Shown here one piece after another: positions 62,801 to 64,000 of a stretch of DNA of 64,000 nucleotides (position 1 is the first letter of the stretch; each line of letters begins with the position of its first letter). This DNA comes from Symbiodinium microadriaticum. Its lineage: Eukaryota; Sar; Dinophyceae; Suessiales; Symbiodiniaceae. Both the position numbers and the translations under genes were made by a program. Location: positions 286,021-350,020 of the forward strand of contig LSRX01000502.1 of NCBI GenBank assembly GCA_001939145.1, in the 5' to 3' direction. Below the pieces are notes generated by a model. That model was not told where the DNA came from, did not search any database, and saw only the letters and a list, made by a program, of their open reading frames with translations.

Positions 62801-64000
62801 CCAGCCTCGGGGCTTGGAAATTCTTCTTTGATCCTGACACCCAGCGGTGGCTCATACCGAATTTGTTGGTGCACTCCACCTGCCAGAGCGTTTGTCGCTG
62901 GTTTGCCTTCCTTTGCCTGGCAGGACAGGGATGGCTGCAACCTGGCAGAAGACTTTCTGGTCGATATTGGCGCTTTCACTATTCTGGGCCCTCTCCGTGA
63001 CCATGCGAGGACCTGTGTCGCCGGCGCGATTTGCAGTAGCGCCATCCAAGGGCTCGGTCTTTCGTTGGATTACCGCTTGCAGATTCTTGACACTTGCTCG
63101 GGATCGGGGCAGGTAGCAGAAGTCGAGACAAGAAACAACATGGCGCCTTTGTGGTTTGACAAGATCTCATCTGCGGGTGGAGCCTATCGACTTTGCTGGT
63201 GTGCCCTCCAGGCTTGCAATGAGATGGTGGACATAGGGACCGTCTTCCTCCTTGGAGTAACACCGCTACAGCAGGACAGGACTTGTGTCGCGGGCCAAGC
63301 TTGCAGGATCGATGGAGTGTCTAGCTATGGAGAACTAGATGCTAGCCATCTGATGATCCTACAGACTTGCAATGTTTTTGGTGGGCTTGGCATTGCAGAC
63401 GTGCATGCCGCAGCAGACAGTGCGGTGGCACACGGCAATTTCAGCAACGCTTCTGGAGAGATGCCGGCTGTCCAAAGCAAAGCCTGGTTCCTGGATGAGG
63501 TGACTTTACCTGGTGGGGGCTACCGCCTGTGCTGGTGTGGATCCATGGCTGCCACGGGTGCAGCGAACGACACGGGCGGCCCTGGCAATCTGACGGCTTC
63601 TGACTGCAGGGTGATTCCAGGGTCTCAGGTGGACTTCGGGGAACTCTTGGTAGTTGGTCCGTCCAACATTGTTGAGGTGACCTGCGTGAGTGGACAAGCC
63701 TGCGTCGTGGATGGGCTGCTCGGTCAGCACCTCTCGACAGGCGACTTCATCACCATTCTGGATACTTGCGGTGTGCCGAGTCCAGATCTCGATGGCTTCC
63801 CCCAGAACGGCTTGGCAGTGAGCATTGCTGCAAGTGGCAGCGCAGCAAATTGGGGTCTTCAGACTCCACTTACGGGCCAAGGAGGGTCCTACAGGTTGTG
63901 CTGGTGTGCGGCCGGCTTTTCATGCTCCAGCTCCGAAGACTTTGCTGTCGAAGTGGGATCGCTTTCCTTGCGGGGGCCCATCCCTCTTGGCCAGGACAGA
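13162..64000 (+). CDS. Giant multi-exon gene: about 110 RTC..DTCG..YRLCWC Cys-rich repeat domains (partial)
   Basis: All the supportable coding sequence right of 13 kb belongs to one repeating module of about 100 residues (consecutive CWC motifs in exon 23,881-26,828 are up to 107 codons apart). Each module has RTCxSGxxC (two Cys, C-x5-C), DTCG, YRLCWC (C-x-C) and usually a sixth Cys in the loop before FxVDxGxL. That suggests three disulfides per module. Loops often carry N-x-S/T sequons, so I infer an extracellular or luminal protein. I count about 110 CWC-type motifs. Joining exons at GT/GC/GA...AG sites that restore the module gives agreeing phases through about 36 exons, roughly 37.2 kb of coding. 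The true start, signal peptide and C-terminus are outside or unresolved. One in-frame TAG (17,091) means this may be an allele with a lesion, an assembly error, or two genes. I know no named family for the module; its role is unknown. Confidence 0.75.
14531..16183 (+). CDS. Exon 2: six modules
   Basis: It begins after TTGCCAG with the two bases that complete Gly before VYRLCWCAAT and runs through six CWC motifs, ending after AEVLKG. It includes variants GTYNLCWC and GVYSLCWC. The right edge is a GC donor at 16,184; the intron 16,184-16,554 (371 bp) rejoins to restore LKG-TSSRFHVRAGTL, i.e. the F-x-V-x-x-G-x-L part of the module. Confidence 0.85.
16555..19532 (+). CDS. Exon 3: nine modules, carries an in-frame TAG (first copy of the 3-kb duplication)
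   Basis: Nine CWC motifs are encoded in one frame. At 17,091-17,093 the codon after PSLV is TAG; the duplicate at 24,388-24,390 has GAG, and the frame continues normally (ASGSAVSWG...) after the stop. The exon ends after the Cys of EATC at a GT donor (19,533); the next exon supplies VSGQSC. If the TAG is real, a normally spliced product would be truncated here unless the codon is skipped or read through. Near 18,780-19,050 the protein differs sharply from the duplicate. Confidence 0.8.
16594..19550 (+). repeat. Segmental duplication, copy 1 of about 3 kb
   Basis: It matches 23,893-26,846 with an offset of 7,299 bp (7,296 after a 3-base difference near 18,780-19,050). Homology starts at CAGTCATCGGCCCTGCGCC, just inside the exon, and stops within the following intron after GCCTCAGTCGTG. 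Differences outside one replaced patch are scattered single bases (for example 17,091 TAG/GAG and 17,614 TGC/AGC). It was copied as genomic DNA because part of the next intron is included. Confidence 0.93.
17091..17093 (+). other. Premature TAG relative to the duplicate copy
   Basis: CTCGTGTAGGCCAGTG here against CTCGTGGAGGCCAGTG in the second copy: a single G-to-T change turns Glu into amber. Flanking sequence is otherwise nearly identical over about 3 kb and the reading frame is open on both sides. Confidence 0.9.
19834..19880 (+). CDS. Short exon 4: VSGQSC segment (right edge uncertain)
   Basis: After GCGAAG the frame reads VSGQSCVVHAS, completing the C-x5-C pair begun at the end of exon 3 (TC|VSG, phase 0, GT-AG intron 19,533-19,833). 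The next exon must be entered in phase 1. Several GC or GT donors between about 19,870 and 19,920 would satisfy this, and the frame hits TAA at 19,999. The exact end is therefore not fixed. Confidence 0.55.
20003..21484 (+). CDS. Exon 5: five modules
   Basis: It starts after CTAAG with SFAADAMVAVLNTCG and encodes five CWC motifs, including GTYHMCWC and GNYALCWC. It ends in phase 1 after EEMC at a GC donor (A|GCACC). The GC-AG intron 21,485-21,626 (142 bp) rejoins to give STPASFLVEAGRFYVIGP, which restores the F-x-V-x-x-G-x part. Confidence 0.85.
20753..21857 (+). repeat. 1,105-bp tandem repeat, copy A
   Basis: The unit starts at GGAAGCATCGGCGTTTGG and includes about two and a half modules, one intron, and the next half module. 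Copy B follows immediately. By eye I found one difference in coding (ACC/TCC near 21,058, Thr/Ser). Confidence 0.95.
21627..22589 (+). CDS. Exon 6: three modules (tandem-repeat product)
   Basis: It begins ASFLVEAGRFYVIGP after AG|GT and holds three CWC motifs. From 21,858 it repeats the exon 5 sequence almost exactly and ends at the same EEMC GC donor. The downstream intron 22,590-22,731 is an apparent copy of 21,485-21,626. Confidence 0.85.
21858..22962 (+). repeat. 1,105-bp tandem repeat, copy B
   Basis: It duplicates 20,753-21,857 with an offset of exactly 1,105 bp, intron included. Near-identity implies a very recent duplication or an assembly artefact. Confidence 0.95.
22732..23697 (+). 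CDS. Exon 7: three modules
   Basis: It starts as exon 6 does, follows repeat copy C to 23,534, then diverges from VMDTC onward (RVDSAVVAGFPMLGAQ...). CWC motifs are GLYRLCWC, GIYRLCWC and GNFALCWC. It ends in phase 1 after QPDQ at a GC donor (G|GCAATG). The GC-AG intron 23,698-23,880 (183 bp) rejoins to give AGRFTVIGP. Confidence 0.85.
22963..23534 (+). repeat. 1,105-bp tandem repeat, partial third copy
   Basis: It matches copies A and B from GGAAGCATCGG to GGATACCTGT and then diverges. It carries more substitutions than A against B (for example ESSV for ESSE, EIDG for EIGG, VQQ for VRQ, HMSSSD for HISTSD), so it is older than the A/B duplication. Confidence 0.9.
23771..23806. repeat. (TC)n microsatellite within an intron
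   Basis: A pyrimidine run of mainly CT dinucleotides sits in the intron 23,698-23,880, upstream of the TTCTCATGCAG acceptor. In the read-through frame it gives an artefactual Ser-Leu tract. Confidence 0.95.
23881..26828 (+). CDS. Exon 8: nine modules (second copy of the 3-kb duplication)
   Basis: It runs from GRFTVIGPAPLEQHRTC through nine CWC motifs to EATC, with GAG where exon 3 has TAG. The patch 26,075-26,346 (HSIPDQAFLPQC...NNGTAFSWG) differs from exon 3 although both sides match. It ends at a GT donor (26,829) with the same donor sequence as exon 3, followed by only a 63-bp intron. Confidence 0.88.
23893..26846 (+). repeat. Segmental duplication, copy 2 of about 3 kb
   Basis: Partner of 16,594-19,550. 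The right breakpoint is inside the intron that follows EATC: the first 18 intron bases (GTCCATGCCTCAGTCGTG) match copy 1, then the sequences are unrelated. Confidence 0.93.
26892..27002 (+). CDS. Short exon 9: VSGQLC to QTCGG
   Basis: It supplies VSGQLCKVLAQGLAPTDQ and then the QTCGG equivalent of DTCG, completing the module after TC|VSG. The preceding 63-bp GT-AG intron is a multiple of three, so an unspliced frame also stays open. The right edge is a likely GC donor (CAG|GCAGG, 27,003), tentative. Confidence 0.65.
27129..28177 (+). CDS. Exon 10: three modules
   Basis: It starts near MWAHRGKPAQVDAS (acceptor TTCGCAG, tentative) and holds RYRLCWCAAGF, RYRLCWCAASS and QYRMCWCSS. It ends in phase 2 at a GC donor (GT|GCGCAT). 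The 109-bp intron 28,178-28,286 rejoins to give VPGRPGSLGGQYRLCWC. Confidence 0.8.
28287..32071 (+). CDS. Exon 11: twelve modules in 3.8 kb
   Basis: A single uninterrupted exon of 3,785 bp with twelve CWC-type motifs. One lacks the second Cys (YRLCWK near 29,890). Loops carry sequons, such as NRSS near 29,265 and NRTS near 30,265. It ends in phase 1 within GSFVSS at a GC donor. The 105-bp intron 32,072-32,176 restores SSNDLVLVLDTCG, an exact fit to the module. Confidence 0.9.
32177..34472 (+). CDS. Exon 12: seven modules
   Basis: It encodes NDLVLVLDTCG onward with seven motifs, including the variants YRLCACMKG (33,030, Trp lost) and YRACWC (34,370). One module near 33,800 has a shortened RTC-EALPC pair. 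It ends after QHR in phase 2 at a GA donor (CACAG|GACCG). The 64-bp intron 34,473-34,536 rejoins to RTCVQGQPC. Confidence 0.88.
34537..34601 (+). CDS. 65-nt exon 13: TCVQGQPC to SDND
   Basis: It encodes TCVQGQPCLPSISGRDLSDND, flanked by a GA-AG intron on the left and a GC-AG intron (34,602-34,716, 115 bp) on the right. The joined sequence DNDRYMVLDTCG matches the module exactly, which is the main support for so short an exon. Confidence 0.8.
34717..36487 (+). CDS. Exon 14: six modules
   Basis: It begins RYMVLDTCGDQS and carries six motifs, the last changed to YTLCWN (36,430). It likely ends at a GT donor after DIG (GA|GTTCC, 36,488). The 112-bp intron then restores E-LGTLVVLGPTPL, a join two or three residues longer than usual, so this edge is tentative. 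Confidence 0.8.
36600..37470 (+). CDS. Exon 15: two modules
   Basis: It starts LGTLVVLGPTPLTQDRTC. It contains YRLCWWSGF (third Cys to Trp, near 36,865) and YRLCWCASLP, with a loop dense in sequons (NQSN, NVTN, NLTL). It ends in phase 0 after GSFM at a GT donor (37,471). Without splicing it stops at 37,477. Confidence 0.82.
37580..40450. other. Left part of the large intron: no confirmed gene
   Basis: Open frames exist, including a Lys/Arg/Gln/Glu-rich stretch at about 37,860-38,080 and two short Trp-containing stretches (FEWWKNTLAVFVDGHNV near 38,340; FRWQHTCFEFHYDNN near 39,030) that loosely resemble each other. None is long enough to name. They may be remains of an older inserted gene. 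Confidence 0.4.
40470..44826 (+). pseudogene. Decayed PIF1-like helicase element (possible Helitron-type relic)
   Basis: Two helicase landmarks are visible in different frames. At 42,662-42,697 the frame reads LLFGDIAQLPRV, close to the PIF1/RecD motif around the (F)GD.xQLPPV box. At 43,353-43,739 an open frame ends with LLPLVVGLPVRLTEKVD, then KGKRGHIVSW, which resembles the C-terminal part of PIF1-like helicases of dinoflagellate mobile genes. Between and around them the frame shifts and stops repeatedly, so it cannot make an intact protein. Upstream pieces (PKRQEALGSTDLPDMNEDD near 41,290; SGQCFLYFEHGHWNVYDG near 41,570) and a downstream Cys-rich piece (RCHKCINAARADVDRLRQ near 44,575) may belong to it. 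Ends and terminal repeats were not found, so the element class is open. Confidence 0.5.
45466..45650. other. AT-rich island
   Basis: About 185 bp of strongly AT-rich DNA (TTATATACATCATATG, ATAATATTACGTTATGC, TTATATTATTTTC) stands out from the GC-balanced surroundings. It carries no open frame and is followed by a C-rich stretch. It may be an inserted fragment, for example organellar or transposon-terminal DNA. Origin unknown. Confidence 0.6.
46260..46303 (+). CDS. Exon 16 (44 nt): VLDSCG
   Basis: It encodes VLDSCGASRPAFSV, the DTCG part of a module, entered in phase 0 after the large intron. It ends in phase 2 at a proposed GA donor (CGG|GATC); the GA-AG intron 46,304-46,546 gives G-PDGFNFGSSASVSW. 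Confidence 0.6.
46547..46590 (+). CDS. Exon 17 (44 nt): SASVSW segment
   Basis: It encodes PDGFNFGSSASVSW, matching the variable W region before the GG.YRLCWC part. It ends at a GC donor (TGGG|GCGAC). The 79-bp intron 46,591-46,669 rejoins as WGALPVTAGGGQY. Confidence 0.65.
46670..46706 (+). CDS. Exon 18 (37 nt): PVTAGGGQY
   Basis: It encodes ALPVTAGGGQY and ends within the YR codon at a GC donor. A 52-bp intron (46,707-46,758) separates it from LCWC. Confidence 0.7.
46759..46804 (+). CDS. Exon 19 (46 nt): LCWC
   Basis: It completes YR|LCWCASPAFSCSLTE. It ends at a GC donor (GAG|GCCAGG). The 51-bp intron 46,805-46,855 is a multiple of three; its removal gives SLTEDFRLDAG, which fits the module without the extra 17 residues. 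Confidence 0.65.
46856..46912 (+). CDS. Exon 20 (57 nt): DFRLDAGTFTLIG
   Basis: It encodes DFRLDAGTFTLIGMSPFNQ. It ends at a GA donor (CAG|GACGC). The 57-bp intron 46,913-46,969 rejoins as NQDRTCVAG. Confidence 0.65.
46970..46993 (+). CDS. Exon 21 (24 nt): DRTCVAGE
   Basis: A 24-nt exon between a GA-AG and a GC-AG intron (46,994-47,217, 224 bp). Supported by exact restoration of DRTCVAGE-VCFTEGFSGQHLS. Confidence 0.6.
47218..47267 (+). CDS. Exon 22 (50 nt): GFSGQHLSVND
   Basis: It encodes VCFTEGFSGQHLSVND and ends in phase 2 at a GC donor (AG|GCTCGG). Intron 47,268-47,414 (147 bp) gives NDSLLVVDTCG. Confidence 0.65.
47415..47478 (+). CDS. Exon 23 (64 nt): LLVVDTCG
   Basis: It encodes LLVVDTCGSPELEAKPRDQDM and ends at a GT donor (ATG|GTATGA). 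The acceptor of the next exon is not fixed: three AGs in phase 0 near 47,576, 47,600 and 47,609 all work. Confidence 0.6.
47601..47659 (+). CDS. Exon 24 (about 59 nt): TTVPGGVY
   Basis: It encodes PLKRTGWSFERTTVPGGVY, the W and GG part of the module. It ends within YR at a GC donor (TATAG|GCCAC). The 51-bp intron 47,660-47,710 precedes LCWC. The left edge is one of three options. Confidence 0.6.
47711..47761 (+). CDS. Exon 25 (51 nt): LCWCGDLQPC
   Basis: It encodes LCWCGDLQPCSTSEQF and ends in phase 2 at a GC donor. The 63-bp intron 47,762-47,824 rejoins as QFRFDVGG. Confidence 0.7.
47825..47878 (+). CDS. Exon 26 (54 nt): FDVGGLFLLGPAPLEQH
   Basis: It encodes FDVGGLFLLGPAPLEQH and ends at a GA donor (CACAG|GACGC), the same place in the module as the GA donor at 34,473. 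Intron 47,879-47,959 is 81 bp. Confidence 0.7.
47960..48029 (+). CDS. Exon 27 (70 nt): RTCISGQSC
   Basis: It encodes TCISGQSCPMSDLQGFAMPL and ends after ESQ at a GC donor. The 55-bp intron 48,030-48,084 rejoins as SQVVVLDTCG. Confidence 0.7.
48085..48218 (+). CDS. Exon 28 (134 nt): VVVLDTCG
   Basis: It encodes VVVLDTCGTSAAKP to PSAEA and ends at the classical-looking donor TT|GTAAGG. The intron 48,219-48,341 (123 bp, GT-AG) rejoins as LLCAAGGQYRLCWC. Confidence 0.65.
48342..50039 (+). CDS. Exon 29: five modules
   Basis: It opens LCAAGGQYRLCWC and carries five motifs, with two long loops (near 48,400-48,540 and 49,130-49,240) containing extra Cys and sequons. It ends after APW at a proposed GA donor (GAA|GACGAC). 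Intron 50,040-50,292 (253 bp) rejoins as KSSTRVTAGSEEVAVFWN. Confidence 0.8.
50293..52490 (+). CDS. Exon 30: four modules with an inserted TSP3-like array
   Basis: It contains QHRLCWC, HFMLCWC, then a long Asp/Cys-rich array, then QYRLCWC and FYRLCWC. It ends in phase 1 within GGDFR at a GT donor (TTTC|GTCAGG). The 85-bp intron 52,491-52,575 rejoins as FRLCWCAGIEQQ. Confidence 0.85.
50958..51706 (+). other. Thrombospondin type-3-like calcium-binding array within exon 30
   Basis: About seven to eight consecutive units of the form D-x-D-x-D-G-x-x-D-C-x-D-x-CPLD are seen: DADGDGITACGGDEC, DTDGDGLVDCLDWCPLD, DTDGDGVLDCADRCALD, DSDIDGTPDCYDKCP, DDFDGTPNCNDLCPLD, DSDGDGIVNYLDMCPLD, DSDSDGLPDCVDACPLD, ending in DPDGNRRPICFPDCP. 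Most are preceded by a GxCGCG linker. The Asp spacing and paired Cys match thrombospondin type 3 repeats, which bind calcium. The array lies between the DTCG and GG.YRLCWC halves of one module. The GCG linker is unlike animal thrombospondins and resembles bacterial or protist TSP3 arrays. Confidence 0.85.
52576..56807 (+). CDS. Exon 31: thirteen modules in 4.2 kb (longest exon)
   Basis: It opens LCWCAGIEQQ and continues through thirteen CWC motifs to DFVVD, with several long loops rich in N-x-S/T (for example near 53,270-53,370 and 55,000). It ends in phase 0 at a GT donor (GAC|GTCGCA). The 82-bp intron 56,808-56,889 rejoins exactly as VVD-VGALTVVG. Confidence 0.9.
56890..56954 (+). CDS. 65-nt exon 32: VGALTVVG to CISG
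   Basis: It encodes VGALTVVGLAPLEQHRTC followed by ISG. It ends in phase 2 at a GA donor (GGTCA|GATGCC). Intron 56,955-57,036 (82 bp) rejoins as SGQCVVDGISG. Confidence 0.75.
57037..57250 (+). CDS. Exon 33 (214 nt): CVVDGISG to YDR
   Basis: It encodes CVVDGISGRHLTFDDKLLLL, then ETCG and a longer variable stretch. It likely ends at a GT donor (AGG|GTTTTG). The 150-bp intron 57,251-57,400 rejoins as DTFSTMIFSWG. Confidence 0.7.
57401..58051 (+). CDS. Exon 34: two modules
   Basis: It encodes DTFSTMIFSWG, QYRLCWCSKAAS and QYRLCWCSGDA, ending after ETCGHSQAWE at a GC donor. Intron 58,052-58,126 (75 bp) is inferred; a GT donor a few codons later is an alternative. Confidence 0.75.
58127..59825 (+). 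CDS. Exon 35: five modules
   Basis: It encodes ASAGLSWTGRV, then five motifs; the last is YRLCWHVGT (Cys to His, 59,630). It ends in phase 1 within METC at a GT donor (T|GTGCCTGG). Confidence 0.82.
59826..60530 (+). other. 705-bp GT-AG intron
   Basis: The frame after METC turns hydrophobic and stops at 59,930. The next module part begins after CAACCAG at 60,531, and the join gives METCGVMQVVPRF, a near-perfect module consensus. The intron contains a purine-rich stretch (59,940-60,140) with GAAC repeats at 60,081-60,096. Confidence 0.85.
60081..60096. repeat. (GAAC)4 microsatellite in an intron
   Basis: Four perfect GAAC units in a purine-rich part of the intron. Confidence 0.9.
60531..64000 (+). 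CDS. Exon 36: eleven modules, open at window end
   Basis: It reads GVMQVVPRF, then eleven CWC motifs (QYRLCWCGALG, VYRLCWCAART, QYRICWCSGEG, QYRLCWCWPLE, SYRLCWCSQSA, KWRLCWCASGL, QYRLCWCHPVS, SYRICWCTPPA, AYRLCWCALQA, GYRLCWCGSMA, SYRLCWCAAGF). It has no stop before the last base, which lies in GPIPLGQDR. The module near 61,990-62,230 is divergent (RACPSSWSFGVSG; GKWRLCWC). The gene continues beyond the window. Confidence 0.88.

Overview
The window looks like a piece of a dinoflagellate nuclear genome, most likely Symbiodiniaceae or a close relative. Three things point there. The coding sequence is one enormous Cys-rich repeat protein broken by introns. Those introns use GC and GA as well as GT donors, and nearly all acceptors read AG|G, the unusual splice pattern described for Symbiodinium-type dinoflagellates. 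There is also a decayed PIF1-like helicase of the kind scattered through such genomes. No bacterial signals (operons, Shine-Dalgarno sites) and no RNA genes were seen. Everything is deduced by reading; no database search or RNA evidence was available.

Layout. 1-12,500: no gene I can support. It holds AT-leaning and T-rich sequence, a CATA/TACA microsatellite (about 3,060-3,720) containing a two-copy tandem repeat, and a degenerate GGGTTTGCCAACCAA-type minisatellite (about 8,250-9,050) running into related G/T-rich sequence. A short Cys-rich open stretch at 12,551-12,724 may be an upstream exon. 13,162-64,000 (+ strand, open at the right edge): one giant gene, or a very tight run of fragments of one, made of a roughly 100-residue domain repeated about 110 times in this window. 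The domain reads in order: G(P)xPLxQ(D/H)RTCxSGxxC, then a G-rich stretch, LxxxDxxxVLDTCG, a variable stretch with W(G), (A)GGxYRLCWC, a variable loop with a sixth Cys and often N-glycosylation sequons, then FxVDxGxLxxxGP. I reconstruct about 36 exons whose phases all agree, giving roughly 37.2 kb of coding sequence (about 12,400 residues) between the left-most exon I can see and the window end.

Notable structure inside the gene. A 1,105-bp exon-intron unit is repeated in tandem (20,753-22,962 plus a partial third copy). A block of about 3 kb (16,594-19,550) is repeated at 23,893-26,846; the first copy carries an in-frame TAG where the second has GAG, and one domain-sized patch is replaced. 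A thrombospondin type-3-like, Asp-rich calcium-binding array is inserted within one domain (about 50,958-51,706). An 8.8-kb intron (37,471-46,259) carries the helicase relic and an AT-rich island. Right after it (46,260-48,341) the exons become tiny and are separated by many introns, several of only 51-81 bp, in contrast to the kilobase-long exons elsewhere.

Function is unknown. Cys pattern, sequons and the TSP3-like insert suggest a secreted or cell-surface structural or adhesive protein, but no signal peptide, membrane anchor or true start lies in the window.
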